NCBI RefSeq assembly: GCF_020400825.1
Contig: NZ_JAINVH010000011.1
Span: forward strand, 124,001-188,000
Direction of reading: 5' to 3'
From: Streptomyces sp. HPF1205
Lineage (GTDB): Bacteria > Actinomycetota > Actinomycetes > Streptomycetales > Streptomycetaceae
DNA length: 64,000 nt
A program made the translations under genes and the position numbers. Shown here piece by piece: positions 39,235 through 47,982 of this stretch. The number at the start of each line of letters is the position of its first letter. The stretch's first letter is position 1. Under the pieces are notes generated by a model that saw nothing but the letters and a program-made list of their open reading frames with translations, made no database searches and was not told the origin of the DNA.

Positions 39235-40495
39235 GGACACGGTGACCTCCGGGCGAGTGGCGGCCGGGTCCCTTGCCCGCCGGTCCCGATGGCCCGGACG
39301 GGGCGGCCGGTCCAGCCGTGCCGGCCGCTCGGCGCCGGGACTTCGCCGTCGCGCTCACCCTCCGGCGCCGCTCCTCCCTCAGCGTGCGGCGCAGCAGCTC
39401 CGGGTCCAGGCCCGCGCTGACCGACGTCTGCAGCAGTCTGGCGAAGGTGTACCGCGGTTCGAGGTCGAGGGCCATGGTGAGGGCCACTCGCGCCTCCGCC
39501 TCGTCGCCGGAGGACCAGGCGACCCAGCCGGCCAGGGTCAGGGGAGCGGCCGCGTGTTCGCTGTAGGGGCCGGCACACCGTCGGGCGAGGGCCCGCCACA
39601 AGCGCAGCGCCGCGTCGGCGTGCTCCGGCTCCATCCACTCGGCGACCCTGTCGCGGGCCTCCTTGTCCTGCAGCCCGAGGATGATCGAGGCCGCCTCGTC
39701 GTCACCCAGCAGCTTGTCGTCACGCCGGTCCCCGCGCTCGGGATCGCTGATGGCCGGCGCCGAGCGGAACCTTTCCATCGCCGCCCTCGCCAAGGCCACG
39801 GTGCGGTTGACGAGCCGCTCCTGCGAACCGTCGGCCAGCATCCGGGGAACCAGTTCCGCGCAGGCGATGTCCAGGGCGATCTCGTACTGCCGGTCGCGCG
39901 CCCTCGCCGGCCTGAGCCGCGCCTCCATGTCGCGCTGCGAGCCGGGCGTGGGCAGGCCCGCGTACACAGCCGTGGCCGCCATCGCGGAGGTGCCGGGCGG
40001 TGGCAATTGCGTGCCCTCCTCCGGCATGGCCGCCTGCGGCGTGCAGTAGGACCACCAGCGGCCGGCCGACACGCACAGCGCCTCGACAACCGGCACGTCC
40101 AGCCGCCCGCATGCGACCCGCAGGAGTTGGGCCAGGGGCCGCAGCCGTTCCACGACCGCCGAGTTGTGCTCACCCTCGTCCGGGTCCTGGCACAGATAGA
40201 AGACGATGGCGTCGGGCCGGGCGCCTCGCCGGACACTGTTCTTCACCAGGCACTCGGCGAGTTGGCCTGCCACGTCCGGCCATTCGTCGGCGTCCCGCGG
40301 CAGCCCGAGCCGCAGCCGGCCGCCGAACCTGCCGTGTTCACCGTGCAGGGCCACCATCACAATGCTGTTCCGAGGATGGAAGCCCATCAGATAGGGCAAG
40401 GCGTCCGCGAGCTCGCCGGGGCCGCGCAAGGTGAAGCTGGCCTGGACCGGTTGTTCCGATGACTGTCCGTGGTTGAATTCGTCGCTCTGAGTCAT
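39221..40495 (-). CDS. DUF4192 family protein
   Basis: 424 residues from ATG 40495 (MTQSDEFNHGQSSEQPVQASF). The conserved core ELADALPYLMGFHPRNSIVMVAL marks DUF4192, an actinobacterial family of unknown function. A helical, TPR-like region follows (about 225-365). The tail (about 375-424) is basic and Gly/Pro/Ser-rich, probably disordered. It is divergent from recQ, sharing a promoter region with two DnaA-box-like sites. Confidence 0.85.
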   Translation of the reverse strand: MTQSDEFNHGQSSEQPVQASFTLRGPGELADALPYLMGFHPRNSIVMVALHGEHGRFGGRLRLGLPRDADEWPDVAGQLAECLVKNSVRRGARPDAIVFYLCQDPDEGEHNSAVVERLRPLAQLLRVACGRLDVPVVEALCVSAGRWWSYCTPQAAMPEEGTQLPPPGTSAMAATAVYAGLPTPGSQRDMEARLRPARARDRQYEIALDIACAELVPRMLADGSQERLVNRTVALARAAMERFRSAPAISDPERGDRRDDKLLGDDEAASIILGLQDKEARDRVAEWMEPEHADAALRLWRALARRCAGPYSEHAAAPLTLAGWVAWSSGDEAEARVALTMALDLEPRYTFARLLQTSVSAGLDPELLRRTLREERRRRVSATAKSRRRAAGTAGPAAPSGPSGPAGKGPGRHSPGGHRVRSRR

Positions 40496-40547
40496 GATTC
40501 GACGATGACGCATCGCACATGATCCGCACCAGTCCCCTTGCGGGGGC

Positions 40548-40578
40548 TGTGGATAACTCTCCGGCGAAGTTTTCCACA
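40548..40578. promoter_or_regulatory. Pair of facing DnaA-box-like sites between DUF4192 and recQ
   Basis: TGTGGATAA (40548-40556, complement of the classical TTATCCACA) faces TTTTCCACA (40570-40578), 13 bases apart. They lie in the 135-base divergent promoter gap. Confidence 0.5.
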
Positions 40579-40630
40579 GGCGCCGGGACGGCGTTGGCGG
40601 ACTGTCGGTGCGATCGGGTTGCATGGAGGC

Positions 40631-42811
40631 ATGACCGAAACGACCAGCGCGTTGCGCGCCGCCGCGGACACCGTCCTGAGCCGACTCGTCGGCGCCGAGC
40701 CCGGTACCGCGCGGCTGCGCGAGGACCAGTGGCGCGCCATCGAGGCGCTGGTCGCGCACGGCCGCAGGGCACTGGTGGTGCAGCGCACCGGCTGGGGGAA
40801 ATCGGCGGTCTACTTCGTCGCGACGGCGCTCCTGCGGGAGCGCGGGAGCGGACCGACCGTGATCGTGTCACCACTGCTCGCACTCATGCGCAACCAGGTG
40901 GAAGCGGCCGCGCGGGCGGGGATCAGGGCGCGCACGATCAACTCCGCCAACCCCGAGGAGTGGGGCGGCATCCAGGCCGAGGTCGCCGCCGGCGAAATCG
41001 ATGTCCTGCTGGTCAGCCCGGAGCGGCTGAACAACCCGGACTTCCGGGACGGGGTGCTGCCCCGGCTCGCCGCGACGACCGGCCTGCTCGTCGTCGACGA
41101 GGCCCACTGCATCTCCGACTGGGGCCACGACTTCCGTCCCGACTACCGGCGGCTGCGCACGATGCTCGCCGGCCTCCCCCACGGCGTGCCGGTCCTGGCG
41201 ACGACGGCTACGGCGAACGCCCGCGTGACCGCGGACGTCGCCGAGCAACTCGGCACCGGCGTTCCGGGGGACGGCGGGGAAGGCACTCTGGTGCTGCGCG
41301 GCCCGCTGGACCGCGAGAGCCTTTCACTGGCCGTGCTGCGACTTCCGGACGCCGCCCACCGTCTGGCCTGGCTGGCCGATCATCTCGCCGCGCTGCCGGG
41401 CTCCGGCATCATCTACACCCTCACCGTGGCCGCCGCGGACGAGGTCGCCGCCTTCCTGCGGCAGCGGGGCCACACCGTGGCCTCGTACTCCGGCCGGACC
41501 GACACCGCCGAACGCGAGGCCGCGGAGAACGACCTGCTCGCCAACCGCGTCAAGGCCCTGGTGGCCACCTCGGCGCTCGGCATGGGATTCGACAAGCCCG
41601 ACCTCGGCTTCGTCGTCCACGTCGGTTCCCCGTCCTCGCCGATCGCCTACTACCAGCAGGTCGGCCGGGCCGGCCGCGGTGTCGACCACGCCGAGGTGCT
41701 GCTGCTCCCGGGCACCGAGGACGCGGCGATCTGGCGGTACTTCGCCTCACTCGCCTTCCCACCCGAGTCGCAGGTCCGCCGCACGCTCGACGTCTTGGAG
41801 GAGGCAGGGCGGCCGCTGTCCGTCCCGGCCCTGGAGGCGCGCGTCGACCTGCGACGCTCTCGGCTGGAGACCATGCTCAAAGTGCTGGACGTGGACGGGG
41901 CGGTACGCCGGGTGCGCGGCGGCTGGACGGCGACAGGGCAGCCCTGGGTGTACGACACCCAGCGGTACGCCTGGGTGGCCGACCAGCGCAGGGCCGAGGA
42001 GCAGGCCATGCGGGAGTACGCGACGACGACCGGCTGCCGGATGGAGTTCCTGCGACGCCAACTGGACGACGAGCGGGCCGAGCCCTGCGGCCGCTGCGAC
42101 AACTGCGCCGGCGCCCGCTTCGACGCGGAAGTGTCCGGCGCGACCCTGGACGCGGCGCGGGCCGCCCTGGGACGCCCGGGCGTGGAGCTGGAACCACGCA
42201 AGATGTGGCCGACGGGGCTCGAAGCGGCCGGAGTTCCGCTCAAGGGACGCATCCCGGCCGACGAGCAAGCGGGCCAGGGGCGCGCGTTGGGTCGGCTGTC
42301 GGACATCGGTTGGGGAAACCGGCTGCGTCCGCTGTTCGCCGAAGGCGCGCCCGACCAGCCCGTGCCGCCGGACGCGGTGGACGCGGTGGTGCGGGTCCTC
42401 GCCGACTGGGCCAAGGGGCCGGGAGGGTGGGCCGGCGGTGGGCCGGACGCTGCCGAGCGCCCGGTCGGTGTGGTCGCCGTCGCCTCGCGCCGCCACGCTC
42501 TCCTCGTCGCCTCACTGAGCGAACGCATCGCGGCCATCGGGCGGATACCGCTGCTGGGCACCGTCGAATACACCGGGGACGGCGGCCCCGGCGCGGTGCC
42601 CCGCAGCAACAGCGCGCAGCGGGTGCGGGCGCTGCACGGGGCGTTCACGGTGCCGGAGGAGTTGAACTCCGCGCTGAAGCGGACGCCGGGGCCCGTTCTG
42701 CTCGTGGACGACTTCGCCGACACGGGCTGGACGTTGGCCGTCGTCGCCCGCCTGCTGCGTCGGGCAGGAGCGAGCGCCGTGTTCCCGCTGGTTCTGGCGG
42801 TGCAGGGCTGA
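40631..42811 (+). CDS. RecQ-family DNA helicase with C-terminal phosphoribosyltransferase-like domain
   Basis: 726 residues from ATG 40631 (MTETTSALRAAADTVLSRL). RecA-like domain 1 has RTGWGKSAV and DEAHC with ISDWGHDFRPDY; domain 2 has LGMGFDKPDLGFVVH and QQVGRAGRG. The zinc site is CGRCDNC with an upstream Cys (CRMEFLRRQ). The last about 200 residues are not the usual RQC/HRDC: they contain VVAVASRRHALLV and the PRPP-type loop VLLVDDFADTGWTL. The enzyme should unwind DNA during repair. The start is uncertain because GGAGG lies only one base before ATG. Confidence 0.88.
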   Translation: MTETTSALRAAADTVLSRLVGAEPGTARLREDQWRAIEALVAHGRRALVVQRTGWGKSAVYFVATALLRERGSGPTVIVSPLLALMRNQVEAAARAGIRARTINSANPEEWGGIQAEVAAGEIDVLLVSPERLNNPDFRDGVLPRLAATTGLLVVDEAHCISDWGHDFRPDYRRLRTMLAGLPHGVPVLATTATANARVTADVAEQLGTGVPGDGGEGTLVLRGPLDRESLSLAVLRLPDAAHRLAWLADHLAALPGSGIIYTLTVAAADEVAAFLRQRGHTVASYSGRTDTAEREAAENDLLANRVKALVATSALGMGFDKPDLGFVVHVGSPSSPIAYYQQVGRAGRGVDHAEVLLLPGTEDAAIWRYFASLAFPPESQVRRTLDVLEEAGRPLSVPALEARVDLRRSRLETMLKVLDVDGAVRRVRGGWTATGQPWVYDTQRYAWVADQRRAEEQAMREYATTTGCRMEFLRRQLDDERAEPCGRCDNCAGARFDAEVSGATLDAARAALGRPGVELEPRKMWPTGLEAAGVPLKGRIPADEQAGQGRALGRLSDIGWGNRLRPLFAEGAPDQPVPPDAVDAVVRVLADWAKGPGGWAGGGPDAAERPVGVVAVASRRHALLVASLSERIAAIGRIPLLGTVEYTGDGGPGAVPRSNSAQRVRALHGAFTVPEELNSALKRTPGPVLLVDDFADTGWTLAVVARLLRRAGASAVFPLVLAVQG

Positions 42812-43007
42812 GCCGGGGAGGGCGGGAGAGCAAGCGGAAGGGATCTATCCGACGCACAGGTCCATACCGGTCGGTCACGGCGATTGCCCGTTGCCGCACG
42901 GCAAGCCGGAAGGAAGAATTGGCTGCGGATCCCCGTTCGGCTCTCGGAGCCCCCTGACCGGTGTGTGCCCGCACCCGGTCTACGGGTGCATCCGGGAAGG
43001 GAGGACC

Positions 43008-43601
43008 GTGACCATCGGCTTCGTTCCGGAGACGTCCTCCGCCACATCTTCCCCCGCGATCCGCAACCTGGAGCCGGCCGATTGGGGGGGCGCCACGGTC
43101 CCGTTGCTCGCCAACCCCCGCGATGTCGTCAAGGATCTGCACGCGCGGCACCTGCCCGCACCGTCCACCGCGGTCGTCGCGGTCTACGACCCCGACGGCC
43201 GGATCCGGGCCAGCGCCTCGTTCCAAGGCCGCAGCGCGGTGATCGACGGCTGGGAGCGGCGCAACGCCCTGCTGTCGCATCTGCGTCGGGTGTTCCCCCA
43301 CGACCTGCGGCTGCGCCGACCGGTACGGACCGCCGTCCTGCTGGTGTGCCGGAACGGTTCTGCCGAGTGGACCGAGGAGGACGGCGCCTGGATGTGGGGA
43401 CTGCGGGACGCCTGCGTCCTGCACGGCCTGCGGTGCGGTTCCTATGTGACGCTCAGCGAGGACGGCTGGAACATCGTCGGAGAGAACCGGTCCGGCCGTA
43501 CGCCGAACTCCGCCTCCTGGTCCCGCACGGCCGGCTCGGCCCCGACAGCGCGGATGCTCGGCGGCGCTCCTCAGCAGATGCGCCGGGCCGCGGTCCGGTG
43601 A
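43008..43601 (+). CDS. Conserved hypothetical protein
   Basis: 197 residues from GTG 43008, with AAGGGAGG four bases upstream. I do not recognise a domain. The middle (residues 40-165) looks like a compact alpha/beta domain (DLHARHLPAPSTAVVAVYDPDGRIRASASF; VRTAVLLVCRNGSAEWTEEDG; RCGSYVTLSEDGWNIV); the C-terminus is basic and Ser/Ala-rich. No membrane segment or signal peptide. It follows recQ in the same direction after about 195 bases and converges with the next gene. Confidence 0.75.
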   Translation: MTIGFVPETSSATSSPAIRNLEPADWGGATVPLLANPRDVVKDLHARHLPAPSTAVVAVYDPDGRIRASASFQGRSAVIDGWERRNALLSHLRRVFPHDLRLRRPVRTAVLLVCRNGSAEWTEEDGAWMWGLRDACVLHGLRCGSYVTLSEDGWNIVGENRSGRTPNSASWSRTAGSAPTARMLGGAPQQMRRAAVR

Positions 43602-43644
43602 CACCCGCCACGGACCGGGCCGTGCCGCACCGGTGCCCGGCCGA

Positions 43645-44313
43645 TCAGGCGCTGGCGCCGAGCAGGGCGTTGATCCGTGCCGGGTCGCCGCACACGATGA
43701 GCAGCACACCCGCGCGAGCCAGCGCGCCCGCCAGGGCCCGAGGCATCGTTTCGTCACTGCCGCCGTTGACCGCCACGACCACCACCGGCCGGCCGGCGGC
43801 CCGGGTGGCCGAGATGTCGGCGTAGAACACGTCGTCCGCGGCGTCGTGCTGCGACCAGTAGGACGCCTCACCGAAGGAGAGTTCGTGGGCGGCCCACGGG
43901 TGCTGCTCGCCCGTGGTCAGGACGAGGATCTCGCCGGGCGCGCGGCCTGTGTCCAGCAGCAGGTCCACCGTCTCGTCCGCGGCGTCCACGGCGCCGGCGG
44001 CGGGAGCCGGGATCAACTGGATCTGGGCGGTGGACGCGTCGCCGCTCCGCTGTGGCGGAACGGCCGACTGCTCGGTGGCGCCGGCCGGGGCCACCGCGGC
44101 GGTGGACGCGGCGGGACCGCCCGCCGGACGAGCGGGGCCGGGACGGCCCGGACGTGGTCCGGCGGCGTCCCTCGGTGCCGTGGGTCGCGGCGCCGCGGGT
44201 CGCGGTGGACCGGGAACAGGACGTGGGGCCGACGCGGTCCGGCCGCCGGCCGGAGCAGTGCGTGGACCCGGGACGCTCTCGTGAATCTGAGGCTCCTCGG
44301 GGGTGAGAGGCAT
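43645..44313 (-). CDS. Hypothetical protein with Pro/Arg-rich N-terminus and helicase-tail-like domain
   Basis: 222 residues. The first about 95 are Pro/Ala/Arg-rich and surely disordered. The rest (DETVDLLLDTGRAPGEILVLTTGEQHP ... RPVVVVAVNGGSDETMPRALAGALARAGVLLIVCGD) resembles the end of a superfamily-1 helicase second RecA domain (an LxxALTRA...LVVCGD pattern) but lacks a Walker A domain. It would have no helicase activity alone. It lies next to rnhB in the same direction with a 55-base gap. Function unknown. Confidence 0.7.
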   Translation of the reverse strand: MPLTPEEPQIHESVPGPRTAPAGGRTASAPRPVPGPPRPAAPRPTAPRDAAGPRPGRPGPARPAGGPAASTAAVAPAGATEQSAVPPQRSGDASTAQIQLIPAPAAGAVDAADETVDLLLDTGRAPGEILVLTTGEQHPWAAHELSFGEASYWSQHDAADDVFYADISATRAAGRPVVVVAVNGGSDETMPRALAGALARAGVLLIVCGDPARINALLGASA

Positions 44314-44367
44314 GAGTGGATGTCTATCAAATGCGCCGGGAATGCGCAGCGGGGGGTGGGCGCTCCG

Positions 44368-45078
44368 TCAGAAATCGAAACCGAGTTGTTCCCCGGCGGC
44401 GGCCGCGTCGGGTTCGCCCGTGCCGACGCCTGCCCTGACCTTCTTCAGGTGCTGCCACCTCGGCATCGTGTCCAGGTACGACCAGGACAGCCGGTGGTGG
44501 GCGGTCGGCCCCCACTCCTCCAGGGCGCCGCGGTGAACAGGCGACGGATATCCCGCGTTGTCGGCGAATGCGAACGGGGCGTATTCCACGCCGAGTTCGG
44601 CCATCGCCGTGTCGCGATGCACCTTGGCGATCACCGAGGCCGCGGCGACCGCGACACATGACTGATCGCCTTTGACGACCGTTCGCACGGTCCACGCGTC
44701 ACCCAGATAGTTGTGCTTGCCATCGAGGATCACCGCGTCGGGCCGCTCCGGCAGTGCCTCCAGCGCGCGCCCGGCCGCCAGGCGCAGGGCCGCGGTCATT
44801 CCGAACAGGTCGATCTCCTCCGGCGACGCGTGCCCGAGAGCGTAGGAAGTCACCCAACCGGCGAGGACGGTGGCGAGTTGGGCACGGCGCTTGGGGGTGA
44901 TGAGTTTGGAGTCGGTCAGGCCCTCCGGCGGTCGGCGCAGTCCGGTGACGGCGGCGCACACGGTGACCGGTCCGGCCCAGGCACCGCGCCCCACCTCGTC
45001 CACTCCGGCGACGGTTCGCACCCCGAGGGTGGCGCGCATCGAACGCTCGACGCTGTGAGTGGGTGGCTGGTAGGGCAT
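44368..45078 (-). CDS. rnhB: Ribonuclease HII
   Basis: 236 residues from ATG 45078 ([16 protein letters not shown]). Catalytic carboxylates are in [11 protein letters not shown] (Asp-Glu) and ILDGKHNYL (Asp), with [12 protein letters not shown] and [14 protein letters not shown]. It removes RNA from RNA-DNA hybrids and single ribonucleotides. It starts 36 bases downstream of the ADP-ribosylglycohydrolase stop, so the two may be cotranscribed. Confidence 0.94.
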   Translation of the reverse strand: MPYQPPTHSVERSMRATLGVRTVAGVDEVGRGAWAGPVTVCAAVTGLRRPPEGLTDSKLITPKRRAQLATVLAGWVTSYALGHASPEEIDLFGMTAALRLAAGRALEALPERPDAVILDGKHNYLGDAWTVRTVVKGDQSCVAVAAASVIAKVHRDTAMAELGVEYAPFAFADNAGYPSPVHRGALEEWGPTAHHRLSWSYLDTMPRWQHLKKVRAGVGTGEPDAAAAGEQLGFDF

Positions 45079-45113
45079 GGCATTGGCCAGCCTACCCTTG
45101 GGCAACCGGCCTC

Positions 45114-46043
45114 TCACAGAGGGTCGGCAGCGGTGGTTGAGGCCGCAATGGCCCATTCCGGAAGGCGTTCCGTCCGTTCGGTCCAGCTACGGGGCGGCTC
45201 GCCGCCCGGCCCGGAGGCGATGACGCCGCCGACGATGGCGCATGTGGTGTCCACGTCACCACCGGCCCGAGCCGTGGCCCAGAAGGCCCGCTCGTAATCC
45301 CCGAGGTGCCGAGCAGCGGCCCACAGGGTGAACGGCACCGTGTCGTGCGCGCTGGTACGCCGACCGCATCCGAGGACGGCCGCGACGGTCGCCACGTCCG
45401 CGTAGTCGAGCATGTCCCGCGCTCGCCTGATGCCCGCGGCCACCGCGCTGCGCGGTACGAGGTCGAGCACGGCTGCGAGCAGCGCGTCGGGATCCCGCGG
45501 CCCCGCCGGGTCCGCCACGAGGGAGGCCGCCGCGGCCACCCCCACGGCGCCGGCGACGGCCTCCCGGTGCTGATGGGTCGTGTACGCCGAGATCTCCGCC
45601 TGGTGCGCCGCCTGCGCCGCGTCACCCGCGTACCAGGCCCCCAAAGGTGCCACCCGCATGGCGGCGCCGTTGCCCCACGAGCCCTGGCCGTTGAACAGGC
45701 CCGCGGCCAGCTCCCGCCAGTCCCCGCCTTCCTGCCGGATCAGCCGCAGCATACGGTTCACCGCCGGGCCGTAGCCGCGGTCGAAGTCGTGGTGCTCGGC
45801 GAAGGACCAGGCGAGGGCGTCCTGGTCGACCCGCCCGTGACGGGCCAGGACCGCGACCACGGAGCAGGCCATCTCCGTGTCGTCCGTCCAGTGCCACGGG
45901 CCGGGCGGCAGTTCCCCGTCCTGCAGGGCGCGGTGGTGGGCGGGAACGAAGAACTGTGATCCGAGCGCGTCCCCCACCGCCAGGCCGCGGAGGCTGGAGA
46001 GGGCGCGGGTGAGTCTGCCGGCGTCGGCGGAGTGAGCGGTCAT
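45114..46043 (-). CDS. ADP-ribosylglycohydrolase family protein
   Basis: 309 residues from ATG 46043 ([28 protein letters not shown]). Metal-binding motifs are WTDDTEMA near the N-terminus and the C-terminal [15 protein letters not shown], both with the required Asp residues. Relatives remove ADP-ribose from arginine, or act on free ADP-ribosyl compounds. A TTG 13 codons upstream is an alternative start, as the SD before ATG is weak. Confidence 0.9.
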   Translation of the reverse strand: MTAHSADAGRLTRALSSLRGLAVGDALGSQFFVPAHHRALQDGELPPGPWHWTDDTEMACSVVAVLARHGRVDQDALAWSFAEHHDFDRGYGPAVNRMLRLIRQEGGDWRELAAGLFNGQGSWGNGAAMRVAPLGAWYAGDAAQAAHQAEISAYTTHQHREAVAGAVGVAAAASLVADPAGPRDPDALLAAVLDLVPRSAVAAGIRRARDMLDYADVATVAAVLGCGRRTSAHDTVPFTLWAAARHLGDYERAFWATARAGGDVDTTCAIVGGVIASGPGGEPPRSWTERTERLPEWAIAASTTAADPL

Positions 46044-46143
46044 CGCGTCGAAAACTTTGACATCGGGGCCGATCCCGGTCAATCTCCCTGTGCCGAACCT
46101 CTCACCCGCTCGGCGGACCGCGCCGACGCCACAGGCCCGCCCC

Positions 46144-46806
46144 TCAGCAGATCGCCCCGCCGGGCGGCCCCGGAGTCCCCCACCGCTCGAACGGCCGGTC
46201 CAGCGCGTAGCGGCCGTCCGCCCCGAGCAGCAGCATCCGCATCTCCCCGTTGGAGGGGTTGGACAGCGTCTCGAACTCCTCGACCGTCCAGTGGAACCAG
46301 CGCATGCAGAACAGCCGCATCGTCAGCCCGTGCGTCACCAGCAGGACGTTCGGCGGGAAGTCGGGCTTGTCGAAGGCCCGGTAGAGCGTCTCCAGGAAGG
46401 ACCCCACCCGGTCGTGGACGTCCGCCCCGCTCTCCCCCATCGCGAACCGGTAGAAGAAGTGACCGTAGGCGTCGCGGGCCTTGCGCTGGCGCTGGATGTC
46501 CTCCAGGTCCTGCCAGTTGCCCCAGTCCTGCTCGCGCAGCCGCGGCTCTTCCCGCGCCTGCACCAGCCGCGGGTCCAGGCCCAGTATCCGGTACGTCTGC
46601 CAGGTGCGCCGGTACGGGGAGACGAAGGCCTGCACCTTCTCCTGGCCGAACAGTTTCCGCAGCCGCGCGCCGGCCTCCGCGGCCTGCCGTCGACCGTCGG
46701 CGGTGAGCTCCAGGGCGTGGTCCGGTACCCGTTGGTAGATGGTGTCGTCCTCGTTGCCCTGGGACTCGCCGTGCCGGATGAGCACGATGCGCTGCGGGCG
46801 TCCCAT
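46144..46806 (-). CDS. Histidine phosphatase family (phosphoglycerate-mutase-like) protein
   Basis: 220 residues. The phospho-acceptor motif LIRHGESQGN is at the N-terminus and the second catalytic His in LLVTHGLTMRLF; VSPYRRTWQT supplies the conserved Arg. The true substrate is not predictable; co-factor-independent phosphatases of this family act on sugar phosphates or small metabolites. It ends 101 bases upstream of the next minus-strand start. Confidence 0.88.
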   Translation of the reverse strand: MGRPQRIVLIRHGESQGNEDDTIYQRVPDHALELTADGRRQAAEAGARLRKLFGQEKVQAFVSPYRRTWQTYRILGLDPRLVQAREEPRLREQDWGNWQDLEDIQRQRKARDAYGHFFYRFAMGESGADVHDRVGSFLETLYRAFDKPDFPPNVLLVTHGLTMRLFCMRWFHWTVEEFETLSNPSNGEMRMLLLGADGRYALDRPFERWGTPGPPGGAIC

Positions 46807-46854
46807 GAGCGTCAGCCTATTGCGCGCCCCCGGTCGCTGCGCGCCGGTCCCCCG

Positions 46855-47239
46855 TCAGACCGCCCCCGCCCGCGCCAGCAGCTCGCGTGACAGCTCCCTC
46901 AGCCGGCGCCGGGCGTCGGCGTCGTACGCCTGCCGCTCCGCCCGGGCCTGCGACGTGCCGTTGCAGTAGCGGCCCGTGCCGGGGTTCCGCCTCGTCCACG
47001 AGCCGCAGCGCGGCCGCACCGCCCTCTTCCACGGTGCTCCAGGGGCCTATGCCTCCTTCTCTCACCATCGTCGTGTCCATGGAGGTCGCCGGGTGCAGCG
47101 CGTCGACTGCGACCCCGGTGCCGCTCAGTCAGGGTGCGCCGCCCGGCCCGCGAGCCGGTCACGGCGCTACAGGCCGCGGCCGCGACCCGCCGCCGTTGAC
47201 GACGTCCCGCTCGTTGTCCCGCGCGTTGACCACAGGCAT
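46855..47239 (-). pseudogene. Decayed short-chain dehydrogenase (SDR) gene
   Basis: A frame opens at ATG 47239 (MPVVNARDNERDVV) and stops after 26 codons. Remnants of an SDR C-terminus continue in the other two frames: HPATSMDTTMVREGG and TVEEGGAAALRLVDEAEP near 46980-47090, then YDADARRRLRELSRELL up to TGA 46855. The cofactor and catalytic YxxxK parts are missing. Thus deletion plus at least two frame changes. It is divergent from tetR, whose operator lies upstream of it, so it was probably the TetR target. Confidence 0.75.
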
Positions 47240-47249
47240 TGCACCCCCC

Positions 47250-47272
47250 TTACGAGTCATGATGACTCGTAA
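47250..47272. promoter_or_regulatory. TetR-type operator palindrome
   Basis: Perfect 10-base arms TTACGAGTCA (47250-47259) and TGACTCGTAA (47263-47272) with a 3-base centre lie in the divergent gap between the SDR remnant and tetR, 38 bases before the tetR start. A shorter related CTTGTAAAG follows near 47294. Confidence 0.75.
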
Positions 47273-47310
47273 AGATTAATTCGAGGCATCTTGCCTTGTA
47301 AAGTGGATTC

Positions 47311-47982
47311 ATGGAAAGGACACCCGGACGAGGGAGACCCCGCAGCGAGACCGCCCGCCGTGCCGTGCTCGACGCGGCGCTGCGCCTGTGCCAGAGCGGC
47401 GGCTACCAGGCCCTGACGATGAAGGCCATCGCCGAGACGGCCGGAGTGGGCCGTCAGACCGTGTACCGGTGGTGGCCCGCCAAACAGGACGTCCTCATCG
47501 ACGCGTTGCGCGACCTGCGGCTGCGCAGGTCCGAGCACCTCGATCCGGACAGCGGCGACACCCTCGCCGATCTGCGTACGCTGCTGACGGCCACCTTCGC
47601 CCTGGCGAACGGCCTGACCGGCAAGGCCTTGACCGGCCTCATGTCCGAGGCGCAGCACGACCCGCACCTCTCCGACCGCCTGCAGGCCACGGTGCTGGGT
47701 CCGCGCAGGCACGCCCTCCGTCTGGTCCTGGCCCGCGGAGTCGAGCGCGGCGAGTTGGAGGAGGTGGTCCCGCTCGACCTGGCGGTGGATTTCGCGTTCG
47801 GCACCATGTGGTACCGCCTGATAAGCCACCACGCACCCGTGGACGCCGAGGCGGCCGAGCAGATCGCACAGGCGCTGGCCGCCCTGCTCCGCCGGAAGGA
47901 GCCGGGCGCGGCCCTGCATCACCGGGGTGCGTCCGGCACCACACTCGTCAACGCGGCGCCCGAGCCACCCACTGACGGGTGA
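47311..47982 (+). CDS. TetR-family transcriptional regulator
   Basis: 223 residues. N-terminal HTH (about 15-62, ALTMKAIAETAGVGRQTVYRWWPAKQDVLIDAL) and a helical C-terminal domain of the TetR_C type (about 80-200). It likely represses itself and the now broken SDR gene through the palindrome upstream. Its last 35 bases overlap tail to tail with the convergent sigma factor gene. Confidence 0.9.
   Translation: MERTPGRGRPRSETARRAVLDAALRLCQSGGYQALTMKAIAETAGVGRQTVYRWWPAKQDVLIDALRDLRLRRSEHLDPDSGDTLADLRTLLTATFALANGLTGKALTGLMSEAQHDPHLSDRLQATVLGPRRHALRLVLARGVERGELEEVVPLDLAVDFAFGTMWYRLISHHAPVDAEAAEQIAQALAALLRRKEPGAALHHRGASGTTLVNAAPEPPTDG

Noticed and set aside
39013..39240. A short minus-strand frame of Gly/Asp/Ala repeats downstream of DUF4192
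   Set aside because: It is only the translation of the 18-bp repeat, with no ribosome site and no family.
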